Assembly: GCA_030920305.1 (NCBI GenBank)
Contig: JARLUB010000005.1
Location: 25,274 to 89,273, forward strand
Length of the DNA: 64,000 nt
Direction: 5' to 3'
Source of the DNA: Eubacteriales bacterium SKADARSKE-1
Lineage (GTDB): Bacteria > Bacillota > Clostridia > Oscillospirales > Acutalibacteraceae
Part shown: positions 10,017 to 18,927 of the stretch, in pieces
Numbering within the stretch: the stretch's first letter is position 1
Layout: every line of letters begins with the position of its first letter
Notes under the pieces: model-generated
What the model was told of the DNA's origin: nothing
What the model saw: only the letters and a program-made list of their open reading frames with translations
The model's database searches: none
Program-made: the position numbers and the translations under genes

Positions 10017-10385
10017 TTAAAAATCATCTCTTTTTCTAAAAATTTCAACCGCAACATAATCAAATTCGGCATTAATTGGTGCCATTGGCTTTTTTAATAA
10101 TATATCAACCTTTAAAAGGCTAGAAAAATCCTCAAAAAGTGCTTTGGCAACTTTCGTTGCGGCCCTTTCTATTAAATCATAAGAGCTTTCTGCCATCGCT
10201 TTTTTTATAGTTTTTATTGCCTTTGAATAGCTTATTGTATCGTCTATACTATCAGTTTTACCAGGCTTTTTTAAATCTCTATATAAAACTACATCTAAAA
10301 AAAAGTCTTGCCCATTTTCCTTTTCTTCTGGGTTTACTCCGTGATATGAAAAAATTTTAAGACTCTTTATAATTATTTTATCCAT
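10017..10385 (-). CDS. folB: Dihydroneopterin aldolase
   Basis: Converts 7,8-dihydroneopterin to 6-hydroxymethyl-7,8-dihydropterin and glycolaldehyde. Family features are IFSYHGVNPEEKENGQDF near the N-terminus, SYSKAIKTI, the ERAATKVAKAL helix and the KKPMAPINAEFDYVAVEI terminal strand. Length is 122 aa. AAAGGA lies upstream of the ATG. It sits between folP and folK, completing the pterin branch. Confidence 0.95.
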   Translation of the reverse strand: MDKIIIKSLKIFSYHGVNPEEKENGQDFFLDVVLYRDLKKPGKTDSIDDTISYSKAIKTIKKAMAESSYDLIERAATKVAKALFEDFSSLLKVDILLKKPMAPINAEFDYVAVEIFRKRDDF

Positions 10386-10418
10386 TTAACTTTTTCCTTT
10401 ATCTAAAACATTTCTAAT

Positions 10419-11213
10419 TTATGCATGCAAAATTGCATCAGTAACTTTTGCCGCAAGCACAGCCTCTTTTACATCATGGACCCTTATAATATCAGCGCCA
10501 TTTATTATCGCCACTGTATCTGCTGCAATTGTTCCAAAAAGACGCTCATTAATTGGCACCTCATCACTTGCTCTACCAATAAATCTCTTTTTCGATAGAC
10601 CCATCAATATTGCATAATCCTTTACTTTTAAATCAGCTAAATTCTTTATACATAAAAGATTTTCTTCATATGTTTTTCCAAATCCAATTCCAGGGTCAAA
10701 ACAAACTCTGGATTTTTCAATTTTATATTGTTTAGCTTTTTCTAAAAAGTTTTCAAAAAAAGCTTTCATACTGTCAATTCCTTCATTATGCATAACAATA
10801 AGGCCACAGTCAGATTTTAATACAACAGACAGCATCTCTTCGTTTTTAAATCCTGTCACATCGTTTATTATTGAAGCGCCAAGCTGCAATGCCTCTTTTG
10901 CAACCCTGGGGTAATATGTATCAATAGATATTGGCACATTAATTTTATTTTGCAGCGCTTTAAGAACTGGTAAAAGCCTTTGGAGCTCTTCATCTGCACT
11001 TATCTCCTCGTAGCCAGGCCTTGTAGACTGTGCACCAATATCTATAATATCAGCACCAAACTTTTGCATTTCTAATGCATGAAAAATAGCTTTATCGGGA
11101 GACTCCCACTTTCCACCATCTGAAAATGAATCTGGAGTAACATTTAAAATCCCCATTACATAAGTTTTTTTGCCAAGCAAAAATTTATGGTTTCCTGCTC
11201 TAAATACTGACAT
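10419..11213 (-). CDS. folP: Dihydropteroate synthase
   Basis: Condenses hydroxymethyl-dihydropterin pyrophosphate with p-aminobenzoate; the target of sulfonamides. It shows the DHPS signature MGILNVTPDSFSDGG, then DIIDIGAQSTRPG, SIDTYYPRVAKEAL, NDVTGFKN, CFDPGIGFGK and the terminal RVHDV. I place the start at ATG 11213, preceded by GGAGG located in the last codons of folE; an in-frame ATG at 11231 overlaps folE. The protein has 264 aa. All catalytic loops are present. Confidence 0.95.
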   Translation of the reverse strand: MSVFRAGNHKFLLGKKTYVMGILNVTPDSFSDGGKWESPDKAIFHALEMQKFGADIIDIGAQSTRPGYEEISADEELQRLLPVLKALQNKINVPISIDTYYPRVAKEALQLGASIINDVTGFKNEEMLSVVLKSDCGLIVMHNEGIDSMKAFFENFLEKAKQYKIEKSRVCFDPGIGFGKTYEENLLCIKNLADLKVKDYAILMGLSKKRFIGRASDEVPINERLFGTIAADTVAIINGADIIRVHDVKEAVLAAKVTDAILHA

Positions 11214-11214
11214 A

Positions 11215-11787
11215 TTAATTTCTGCCTCCATATATTAAATCCATCATTTCAGAGCGTTTTTCATTGTCATTTTTGAAAACTCCTCTTAACGCGATCGACC
11301 TGGTTTTTGAGCCAAAACTTTTTACCCCACGCATGGTCATACATAAATGCTCAGCTTCCATAATAACAGATAGACCATCTGGGTCTAGTTGTTCATACAA
11401 AAAATCTGCAATTTGTGATGTGAGCCGCTCCTGAATTTGTAATCTTTTTGCAAAACAGTCAATTATTCTAGAAAATTTTGAAAGGCCCAGAATTTTACCA
11501 TCTTTAGGTATATAGGCTATATGTACTTTCCCGAAAAAAGGCAATATGTGATGCTCACAAACTGAATAAAACGGTATGTCACAAACCGTTATAATTTCAT
11601 TACTTGGTCCCATTTCATTAAATACTTTGACGTAATCTTGCGGATCATCATCTGTTCCTGAAAAAATTTCAGAATACATACTGGCAACTCGTTTTGGCGT
11701 ATCACAAAGGCCTTGCCTTTGCACATCTTCTCCAATTGCTTCAATTATTTGCGCTATTGCATGTTCAATTTTTTTTTTATCTATCAT
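11215..11787 (-). CDS. folE: GTP cyclohydrolase I
   Basis: First committed step of folate synthesis, converting GTP to 7,8-dihydroneopterin triphosphate. The zinc-binding Cys/His cluster is visible in SVCEHHILPFFGK, with the distal Cys in EHLCMTMRG. The substrate-binding KFSRIIDCFAKRLQIQERLT is intact. Length is 190 aa, normal for the type IA enzyme. GGAAGGGA lies upstream. It is the first gene of the folate operon. A separate dihydroneopterin triphosphate phosphatase is not seen here. Confidence 0.96.
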   Translation of the reverse strand: MIDKKKIEHAIAQIIEAIGEDVQRQGLCDTPKRVASMYSEIFSGTDDDPQDYVKVFNEMGPSNEIITVCDIPFYSVCEHHILPFFGKVHIAYIPKDGKILGLSKFSRIIDCFAKRLQIQERLTSQIADFLYEQLDPDGLSVIMEAEHLCMTMRGVKSFGSKTRSIALRGVFKNDNEKRSEMMDLIYGGRN

Positions 11788-11914
11788 GAATTTTTCCCTT
11801 CCATATTATACTGCAATTAAAAATAAATCATATCTAACTTTGTCTACTTAAAAATTGATCATCAAATTAAACTTATTTACATATTAATAATACTAAAATA
11901 AAGGAGAAAAATAA

Positions 11915-12193
11915 ATGTCAATTATCGATTTTTTAAATGAAAACGTGTATACACTTTCAATTGCACTATTCTTGATTGGTTTGTTCTTAAAACAAACGCC
12001 TAAAATTCCAAATTGGTCTATCCCTTATATTTTAAGTGTTTTAGGAGTAATTGCTTGCAACATAATCATGGGAATTGGCATGGAATCTACTATTCAAGGA
12101 ATAATTGTAACAGGTGTTGCTGTATACGTTCATCAGCTAGGAAAACAAGGCTCTGAATTTTTTAACTTATCAAAAACAATAAACTCAAAATAA
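11915..12193 (+). CDS. Small holin-like membrane protein (phage holin superfamily V type)
   Basis: A 92-aa protein with three hydrophobic segments (about residues 12-27, 34-53 and 57-75) and a short polar C-terminus. The sequence resembles phage holins of the Hol44/Phage_holin_5_2 family. The start has a strong ribosome-binding site (AAAGGAG). No endolysin or other phage gene is nearby, so this is either a domesticated phage remnant or a chromosomal holin-like gene. It lies about 265 bases before sigK in the same direction. The function is inferred only from resemblance. Confidence 0.65.
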   Translation: MSIIDFLNENVYTLSIALFLIGLFLKQTPKIPNWSIPYILSVLGVIACNIIMGIGMESTIQGIIVTGVAVYVHQLGKQGSEFFNLSKTINSK

Positions 12194-12458
12194 TGAAGAA
12201 AGTGCGCAATAAAAACTTATTTATAGCCATTTTCTTTCCCTTTTTTAACAACCACCCTATTGCAAAAACCTATTCACACTTCCAAGACTTTTTTGCATAA
12301 TATATATATGCAAACCATTTTTAGTACATAAATATTGAAAGATAAAAGACTTTTTAAATAAAAAATGAATTTTCACTTTATCTAACCTTGATAAAGGAAC
12401 CTTTCATTTCATCAATCGCACTGTTTATGTATCATTAGCTAGTAAGAGGAGTGGTTCT

Positions 12459-13148
12459 GTGTCTTTGGAATTCATTGGTTTAGGTATTCAAAATTTGTTG
12501 TTTTTTGTCCTACACTTAACAAGCCCTGGTTCTTTTCCTCAACCCTTATCTTCAAAAGATGAAAGAAAATATTTAGTAGAAATGAAAAATGGGAACACCT
12601 TTGCCCGAAATAAATTAATTGAGCATAATCTAAGGCTAGTTGCACACATAATAAAAAAATATTACTCTAGCACCAATGATCAGGATGATTTAGTCTCAAT
12701 TGGAACAATTGGTTTAATAAAGGCAATTGATACCTTCGATATTTCAAAAGGAATTAGGCTCTCAAGTTACGCCGCACGGTGCATAGAAAATGAAGTTTTA
12801 ATGTTTTTTAGGAACTCTAAGAAAACCGCTCAAGATGTATCAATGAATGACCCAATAGACACCGATAAAAATGGTAATGCGCTTGTTTTAATGGATGTGA
12901 TGTCCGTTGAAGATTCAATAGTTGATGATTTGGATATAAAAATTAAGTCTGAAAAATTATATAATTACATAACGGAAACTCTACCCGCAAGAGAACAAAC
13001 TATTATAAAACTAAGATACGGATTAAACGGTCGATCACCGCTTACTCAACGCGAGGTAGCAGCCCAGTTAGGTATATCTCGCTCCTACGTATCTAGAATA
13101 GAAAAAAAAGCCCTTTCAACACTAAAAAGGCGCTTTGAAAAAAAGTAA
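12459..13148 (+). CDS. sigK: Sporulation sigma factor sigma-K
   Basis: RNA polymerase sigma factor of 229 aa for the late mother cell. Region 2 is recognisable (NLRLVAHIIKKYY, DLVSIGTIGLIKAIDTFD, SYAARCIENEVLMFF), as is region 4 (REVAAQLGISRSYVSRIEKKAL). About 25 N-terminal hydrophobic residues before GSFPQPLS match the pro-sequence that is cleaved to activate sigma-K. The gene is continuous, not split by a skin element. The start is GTG, with AGAGGAG upstream. It shows that the organism is equipped for sporulation. Confidence 0.93.
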   Translation: MSLEFIGLGIQNLLFFVLHLTSPGSFPQPLSSKDERKYLVEMKNGNTFARNKLIEHNLRLVAHIIKKYYSSTNDQDDLVSIGTIGLIKAIDTFDISKGIRLSSYAARCIENEVLMFFRNSKKTAQDVSMNDPIDTDKNGNALVLMDVMSVEDSIVDDLDIKIKSEKLYNYITETLPAREQTIIKLRYGLNGRSPLTQREVAAQLGISRSYVSRIEKKALSTLKRRFEKK

Positions 13149-13273
13149 GTTTTTTGTAAGGCATAGGAATTAGTTTTGTGTTAAAAATATAACACTCTCA
13201 GCATTAATATTTATCATAACCACAAAACCTTTTCCTAACCTTTAAGACTTATTTAAAACAAAATAAATTTATT

Positions 13274-13309
13274 AACTCGTAATATAACAAAGGCGAGTTT
13301 TATTTTTTT
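13274..13309 (+). terminator. Terminator after sigK, shared with the convergent ackA
   Basis: AACTCG pairs with CGAGTT around a 14-base loop and is followed by TTATTTTTTT on the plus strand. It sits between the converging ends of sigK and ackA and overlaps the ackA stop codon. Confidence 0.65.
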
Positions 13310-14508
13310 AAGACAACATCCTTTGTATCTCTTGCTATTACTAATTCTTCATTTGTCGGGATAACAAAAACTTGAATTTTTGAATTTGGAGTTGAAATCT
13401 TTCCTTCTTTTCCCCGAATCAATAAATTATTTAATTCTTTATCTATTTCAACACCTAAAAATTTAAGCGACTCACAAACAGCTTGTCTATGCTCTGGTTG
13501 GTTTTCTCCAAGGCCTGCTGTGAAAATTATAGCATCACAACCATTAAGAGCAGCAGCATAACCTCCAATAAACTTAGCTATTTGATAACGAAGTATACTG
13601 TGTGCTAAAATTGCTCTTTCATTACCTTCGCTCGCAGCGTCTGTAATGTCCCTATCATCACTAGATATACCAGATACACCTAAAAGTCCTGACTTCTTAT
13701 TTAAAAGGTCATCCATATCTTGAGGAGATTTATTTTCTTTCTGTGCAATAAATGTGACAACAGATGGGTCAAGCGAACCACTCCTAGTACCCATCATAAA
13801 ACCATCTAGTGGTGTAAATCCCATGCTAGTATCGATAACTTTGCCTTTATTAATAGCACAAATTGAAGACCCATTTCCTAAATGACAAGATATTATTTTT
13901 AGGTCTTTAATATCCTTTCCCATAAATTCTGCACAACGATCACTCACATAGCGATGAGACGTACCGTGAAATCCATATCTGCGAATTTGATATTTTTCAT
14001 AATATTCATATGGAATAGAAAAAATGTAGGCCTTTTGCGGCATTGTTGAGTGAAATGCTGTATCAAACACCGCAACTTGTGGAACATCTTTGCCAAACGT
14101 TTCAATACATGCATTAATTCCTTGAAGATTTGCAACATTATGTAAAGGCGCTAAAGGAATAAGTCTTTTTATTTCATCTATAACTTCATCATTTATCAAC
14201 GTAGATTTTGTAAATTTAGATCCACCTTGTACAACCCTGTGACCTATTGCACAAACCTCATCAATTCTATTTATAACACCATATTCCTTATTTAACAAAG
14301 CATCTTTTACTTGAGAAAAAGCTTCCATATGGTTTTGCATTTTAGCTTCTATTTTTTTATTTAAACCATTTAATGTTTTATAAGTTAAAAAACTTCCATC
14401 AAGCCCTATTCTTTCACAGTTACCTTTTGCCATGACTTCTTCTGTTTTCATATCAATTAATTGATATTTAAGTGATGAACTTCCAGCATTAATTACTAAT
14501 ATTTTCAT
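13300..14508 (-). CDS. ackA: Acetate kinase
   Basis: Interconverts acetyl phosphate and acetate with ATP synthesis, the energy-yielding end step of acetate fermentation. Family motifs include ILVINAGSSSLKYQL at the N-terminus, GHRVVQGG, VFDTAFHSTMPQ, RRYGFHGTSHRYVS, SCHLGNGSSICAI, DTSMGFTPLDG and FTAGLGENQ. Length is 402 aa, as expected. A GGGGG ribosome-binding site precedes the ATG. The usual partner pta is not adjacent, and the gene appears monocistronic. Confidence 0.97.
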   Translation of the reverse strand: MKILVINAGSSSLKYQLIDMKTEEVMAKGNCERIGLDGSFLTYKTLNGLNKKIEAKMQNHMEAFSQVKDALLNKEYGVINRIDEVCAIGHRVVQGGSKFTKSTLINDEVIDEIKRLIPLAPLHNVANLQGINACIETFGKDVPQVAVFDTAFHSTMPQKAYIFSIPYEYYEKYQIRRYGFHGTSHRYVSDRCAEFMGKDIKDLKIISCHLGNGSSICAINKGKVIDTSMGFTPLDGFMMGTRSGSLDPSVVTFIAQKENKSPQDMDDLLNKKSGLLGVSGISSDDRDITDAASEGNERAILAHSILRYQIAKFIGGYAAALNGCDAIIFTAGLGENQPEHRQAVCESLKFLGVEIDKELNNLLIRGKEGKISTPNSKIQVFVIPTNEELVIARDTKDVVLKK

Positions 14509-14824
14509 TTTTACCCCCGCAAGTTTTATTGCTATATCGATATACTAACTTTATAGCTATAATGTTTATAATATTACAATATAAAACATTTTTCAAGCTT
14601 GATCTTTCAACACTTAATTCATTTTGCATTATCTGCAAAAAATTGCTTAAAATACTTATTTTTCTTCGCCCGTTTTGGTGATAAAAAATTCAAGCTATAC
14701 TTAGTGCACTAAAATTACCAGCGCCAGCTTTACCGTTAGATACTATAAAAAAATAAAGTTCCCAAAAAACTGAGAACTTTATAAAAACAATTATAATATT
14801 TTATGGCATAAAAGTTGTATTAAA
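14509..14824. other. Gap between ackA and the Cys-rich protein gene
   Basis: Apart from the terminator hairpin at 14745-14780 I see no gene or RNA. The ackA promoter is expected at 14520-14620 but no clear consensus was found. Confidence 0.5.
14745..14780 (-). terminator. Terminator of the Cys-rich protein gene
   Basis: AAAGTTC/GAACTTT inverted repeat; on the minus strand it is followed by TTTATTTTTTT. It lies 45 bases beyond the stop of the gene at 14825-15166. Confidence 0.7.
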
Positions 14825-15166
14825 CTATTTTGGCGACCATAAGTCCCCACAAGTTTCATCAACGTCAGGAAAGTCTTTGCAAATATCCTTGTCACTTACT
14901 TTTAAACACTCTATAATTGGTTTTTCCATCAAAGCCTTTGCACCAAATTCAACACAAACTTCCATACAAACTTTTTGCTTTATTTTAAATCTACATTTAT
15001 CATCAATTGGACCCATCTCTGGTTTCACATGAGGTTTTCCATAGCAATGAGTTTTAGTTGAAACAACTTGTACAAAAGGTTCTACTGTTATAGGTGCACT
15101 CACCTCTGCTGATTGATAACCTACCACATGTCTACACTTATCATGAAACTTTTCAGTCTCTGGCAT
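14825..15166 (-). CDS. Hypothetical Cys-rich protein
   Basis: A 113-aa protein with eight cysteines and no signal peptide or TM segment. Notable stretches are KCRHVVGYQSAEVSAP and KCRFKIKQKVCMEVCVEFGA, the latter resembling small cysteine-rich proteins common in Clostridia. The start ATG has GGGGTGGGT upstream; one in-frame TTG lies just before it. A dedicated terminator follows, so it is probably a single-gene unit. A spore-surface role would fit the composition, but this is inference only. Confidence 0.6.
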   Translation of the reverse strand: MPETEKFHDKCRHVVGYQSAEVSAPITVEPFVQVVSTKTHCYGKPHVKPEMGPIDDKCRFKIKQKVCMEVCVEFGAKALMEKPIIECLKVSDKDICKDFPDVDETCGDLWSPK

Positions 15167-15339
15167 CAATACCCACCCCGTTCTTTTATAATATTGGATT
15201 TAAAAAACATAGTAGCTATATTCCAGAGTATGTAAAGCCTATAAGATATGTGATTAAAAAACTGTATCTCAAAATATCACTTTTATGGTTGAATTTATAT
15301 TTTAAAGCCACTTGACAACTAAGCTTATGTGCTTTTATT

Positions 15340-16359
15340 TTAAGCAAAAGTATCCATAGTTTCAAAGTAATCATTAATATTATAAGATGGTGAAAACTTT
15401 TCCTCGCTAATATATTTAGTTTTCATTGCTCTTTTTTCTTCTTTTGCCATCTCTAAACTTTTAATGCCCGAATTGTGCCAACGTCTGATAATACTATCTA
15501 TATAATTTAAAATATATTTACCTTTTGCATCTATACACCTATCATATGCCTCTTTTATGAGTTCCTCTGACATATTCCATTCATTAAACCAACGACAAGC
15601 CGCTTCTTCTTCCTTACTAGTAGGTGAACGTTTTTCTATGCCTAATGTTCTTTGAATCACATTCCAAGCTTGTTTACTTTTTTCAAGCATACGGATTTTT
15701 TTCTCGGCTTTTTCCACCGTATCTATTTCCTCATACCCCCATGATATGGCAACCTTTTCTATGTACTTCATGCTACCTTTACCAGAACTTACTGCATATT
15801 GTATTAACATTAAAATAACATCAATTGGCAATCCGTCAGTGTCATGTAACATAAGCAATGTAGATGAATCTGCATTTGAAATAGGCCTTGATAATATAAT
15901 TTGAGCTTCTTGCATTAAATAATTTATTTCTGGTGATGAATTAATTCTTTCTGCAACAAATATAGGATCAGGCTTTTGTACTCTTGAAATTTGCCGGGGT
16001 TTACTATCAATAATTTGTGGTGGCTGCTGCATAGCAGAATTTATACACCCGGTGGATTTTGTTACAACTTCTTGTTTTTCTATAGCTTTTTTCTCTAAAT
16101 TAAAAGGAACAACAACTTCATCCAATAGATTTATAAGTTTTGTTTCTACCCAATACCCCATTGCATCCTTAACATCAGCAGTTGACATGGAAAGTGCCTC
16201 TGCTATATCATCAGTAGAAAGGCTACCACCAGCGTGCCTTAATATAAAAAGTAAAACTTTTAGCTGTGCTGAACCTGCAAGTCTTATATGCTCATCCACA
16301 ACTAAACTTGGCACTGCAAAAACAGAATTCCAACTTCCAAGATTAATTGATAAACTCAT
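15340..16359 (-). CDS. DnaD-domain replication-associated protein
   Basis: Protein of 339 aa. An N-terminal winged-helix region (about 20-100, QLKVLLFILRHAGGSLSTDDIAEAL) is followed by a linker and then two DnaD/DnaB_2-type helical domains (about 140-220 and 235-315, the second with ACRWFNEWNMSEELIKEAYD and YILNYIDSIIRRW). Such proteins help load the replicative helicase at primosomes. In many Clostridia the next gene is a DnaC/DnaI-like ATPase; here none follows, only the Cys-rich protein. GAGGTG precedes the ATG. The exact role is uncertain. Confidence 0.85.
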   Translation of the reverse strand: MSLSINLGSWNSVFAVPSLVVDEHIRLAGSAQLKVLLFILRHAGGSLSTDDIAEALSMSTADVKDAMGYWVETKLINLLDEVVVPFNLEKKAIEKQEVVTKSTGCINSAMQQPPQIIDSKPRQISRVQKPDPIFVAERINSSPEINYLMQEAQIILSRPISNADSSTLLMLHDTDGLPIDVILMLIQYAVSSGKGSMKYIEKVAISWGYEEIDTVEKAEKKIRMLEKSKQAWNVIQRTLGIEKRSPTSKEEEAACRWFNEWNMSEELIKEAYDRCIDAKGKYILNYIDSIIRRWHNSGIKSLEMAKEEKRAMKTKYISEEKFSPSYNINDYFETMDTFA

Positions 16360-16532
16360 TAATTTTTAACACCTCATATAATAAAATTGTTGTTCCACAA
16401 ACAATGTGGGACAATAAAGTTAAAAAGCAAAGTGGCACAAGTTTTAACCTTGAAGTAAAATTTCTAATTGAGGATTTGTACCTCTGCTTTAAAACTTGAT
16501 ACAAATTACTTAACATTTTATAGTTAGTCTTT

Positions 16533-17438
16533 TCATATAAACTCTCGAAGTAAAGAGTCCTTTGGCACCAAATTTTCATTAATCCAATTAAATTGTTTTA
16601 ATTTATCAGAAAAAGTGTTCATATCAATCTCTTTTGGAACTGATTTCATAAGGTCTAGCGCTTCTCTTGCCATCACACAAGGTTCATAGGCATGAAGTGA
16701 ATTTATGCTTATATCTGCAAATTTTCTAAGTGGTCTCACATATAATTTTTCACCCCTTGAAACATTTTGCCACATAAGAATAGTTCTAGCTGGTAAAGTA
16801 TATCTATATTTATAATCTCTTTCAATTCTTCTCATAAGTCTAATAAATTTAGGCGGAAAAAATACTCCTTCTTCATCCCTTATTCCACCCTTTACGTTAA
16901 TATAAATTTTTATAATGCTTTGTTGTGCTAACCCTTCTGTAATAGCAGGACTAATAGCATGAAGCCCCTCCATTATTAAAACGCCACCATCAGGTAACTT
17001 TATATTCTCCTTTTTTTTTGAAGGAGCCATTTTAGAAAAATCATATGTAGGTATTGTTGTATTACCTATTTTTATAATTTCCAAAAGACATTTTTTTATT
17101 TCATTTACATCAAGCCCATCTATAGACTCAAAATCTTTAGTGCCATCCTCTAACCGTGGTACTTTTTTTATTCCTTGATAAAAGTTATCAAGTGGTAAAA
17201 TTTCAGCCCATATTCCAGCTTTCTCTAGATATTTACAAAGCATATTAGCAAAAGTAGTTTTTCCGCTCGATGATGGGCCTGAAACCAATATTATTTTACA
17301 GCTATTCTTTCTTTCTAAAATATACTCAATAGTTTTCTTTACTTTATTTTTAAAAGAGTCTTCAACATAATTTATAAGATAACTAGGATCATTCAAAGCC
17401 AGCTTATTAATTTTCTCTAACATCCATTTTTCTTCCAT
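16533..17438 (-). CDS. Uridine kinase-like P-loop nucleoside kinase
   Basis: A roughly 301-aa member of the phosphoribulokinase/uridine kinase family. It has Walker A VSGPSSSGKTT, the substrate-lid region LPLDNFYQG, PTYDFSKM and LIMEGLHAI. Classical Udk has about 210 aa; this longer form has an extra N-terminal helical stretch and a C-terminal region with RRIERDYKYRYT. Its preferred substrate cannot be told. I chose ATG 17438, with AAGGGG upstream; an ATG at 17462 overlapping the hemZ stop is the alternative. It is in an operon with hemZ and the MBL hydrolase. Confidence 0.8.
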   Translation of the reverse strand: MEEKWMLEKINKLALNDPSYLINYVEDSFKNKVKKTIEYILERKNSCKIILVSGPSSSGKTTFANMLCKYLEKAGIWAEILPLDNFYQGIKKVPRLEDGTKDFESIDGLDVNEIKKCLLEIIKIGNTTIPTYDFSKMAPSKKKENIKLPDGGVLIMEGLHAISPAITEGLAQQSIIKIYINVKGGIRDEEGVFFPPKFIRLMRRIERDYKYRYTLPARTILMWQNVSRGEKLYVRPLRKFADISINSLHAYEPCVMAREALDLMKSVPKEIDMNTFSDKLKQFNWINENLVPKDSLLREFI

Positions 17439-17448
17439 ATAAGCCCCT

Positions 17449-18927
17449 TCAAAGTTTGTCATAAAACATCAACACCTTATCTTTTCGAAAAATAATCTCA
17501 TCAAATCGAGTTATATATTCATATGCAAATTTAAAATTATATACTCTCTCTATGTAGTCACTGTATGGATCTTTTAACTTTGTAACCCCACCAGCCCCAC
17601 AAGAAATAACACTATGTGTTTCTTCCATTATATGTATATTATAATAATTTTCAAAATTTTCCTTTGCCCAACCTATGTTTTCAAAATTACCTAACATTTT
17701 GCTTTGCCTATATAAATAATAAGGAAAATAGTTATTTTGATAAAGTTGAGTATTTGCAAAATCTAACATGTTTGATACTATTTCAGCCTGCTTATTTTTT
17801 AAAGAATTTTCTTCACGCATCAAGCTAGCAGCTCTTTTTATTGCCAATGTATGAATTGTAATGTTTTCAGGATTTAATTTACAAACTTTCTCTAGAGTAA
17901 AAACAAAATCATTATAAACTTCGCCCGGAAGTCCAACAATTAAGTCCATATTTATATTTTTAAACCCACATTCTCTTGCCATATTAAAAGCTTCTATTGC
18001 CTGGTTTGCTGTATGCCTTCGCCCTATTTCTTCAAGCGTTTTATCATTTAAAGTCTGCGGATTTATACTAAGCCTTGTTACCTTTAAAGCCTTCAATACT
18101 TTTAATTTTTCTCTTGTTATAGTATCTGGTCTACCTGCTTCAACTGTGAATTCTCGGCAAGTCTTCATGTTAAAACTAGAATATATTTTCTCAATTAAAA
18201 TCTTCAGTTCATCTGCATTTAAAGTAGTAGGCGTTCCTCCCCCAATATAAACTGTCTCTAACTTTAAGCCTAACTTTTCAATAATCATACCGGTATATTC
18301 AAGCTCTTTTAATAAAAACATTAGGTATTCTGGTATAAGCTTATTTGACTTTTCAACTGATTGCGAAACGAACGAACAGTACGAGCATCTAGTTGGGCAA
18401 AACGGTATTGAAACATATAAACTAAATGATTTTGGAGTTGATAGATCTAAAATTTTCTTTTGTACATTAGCTATATTAAAACTCAACTTAGCTTTTTGGT
18501 CTGACACCAAAAGTTTTTCTTTAAAGTAATTTAACGCCTTTTCAGCACCTAATTCATTTAGTAATTTTCTCATGAGTTTTATTGGTCTAACCCCTGTAAG
18601 AATTCCCCATGGTGGTAAAATGCCAGTAGCTTTACATAAAATATTAAATAATAATACCGCCAATACTCTTTCACACTCAGACTCGTAATTTTCTCTTACC
18701 TTTTCAACATTGCCTTCCTGAAAATAATCGGTCGAATTTATTTTAGCCCTTACAATTAAGCTGCTTTTATTCTCTTTTTCTATTATTTCTGTGCATATAT
18801 AATCATTTAAAGGTTCTATTACCTTCTTACATGTTTTTACAATTATCTTTCTATATGGAAAAAATACACGACACAAATTTTCTATTTCATAATGAAACTT
18901 ATGATTTTTAATATATATTACTATCAT
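17449..18927 (-). CDS. hemZ: HemZ-like oxygen-independent coproporphyrinogen III oxidase family protein (radical SAM)
   Basis: Radical SAM enzyme of 492 aa. The 4Fe-4S binding CPTRCSYC motif (CxxxCxxC) lies near residue 170, followed by YIGGGTPTTL and RLSINPQTLND, typical of HemN/HemZ. The long N-terminal extension before the motif is characteristic of HemZ. HemZ is named for anaerobic heme synthesis, but family members also include proteins of unclear substrate, and no other heme gene is present here. Its first 20 bases overlap the end of the MBL hydrolase gene in another frame. Confidence 0.85.
   Translation of the reverse strand: MIVIYIKNHKFHYEIENLCRVFFPYRKIIVKTCKKVIEPLNDYICTEIIEKENKSSLIVRAKINSTDYFQEGNVEKVRENYESECERVLAVLLFNILCKATGILPPWGILTGVRPIKLMRKLLNELGAEKALNYFKEKLLVSDQKAKLSFNIANVQKKILDLSTPKSFSLYVSIPFCPTRCSYCSFVSQSVEKSNKLIPEYLMFLLKELEYTGMIIEKLGLKLETVYIGGGTPTTLNADELKILIEKIYSSFNMKTCREFTVEAGRPDTITREKLKVLKALKVTRLSINPQTLNDKTLEEIGRRHTANQAIEAFNMARECGFKNINMDLIVGLPGEVYNDFVFTLEKVCKLNPENITIHTLAIKRAASLMREENSLKNKQAEIVSNMLDFANTQLYQNNYFPYYLYRQSKMLGNFENIGWAKENFENYYNIHIMEETHSVISCGAGGVTKLKDPYSDYIERVYNFKFAYEYITRFDEIIFRKDKVLMFYDKL

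Noticed and set aside
11915-13148. Prophage fragment around the holin-like gene
   Set aside because: No endolysin, structural, integrase or repressor gene is nearby and both neighbours are core chromosomal genes.
14825-15166. Anti-sigma or metallothionein assignment for the Cys-rich protein
   Set aside because: Cysteine spacing does not follow either family; left as hypothetical.
16343-16579. Minus-strand 78-codon frame between the nucleoside kinase and DnaD genes
   Set aside because: Overlaps the end of the kinase gene, has no ribosome-binding site and no recognisable feature; the gap 16360-16532 appears non-coding.
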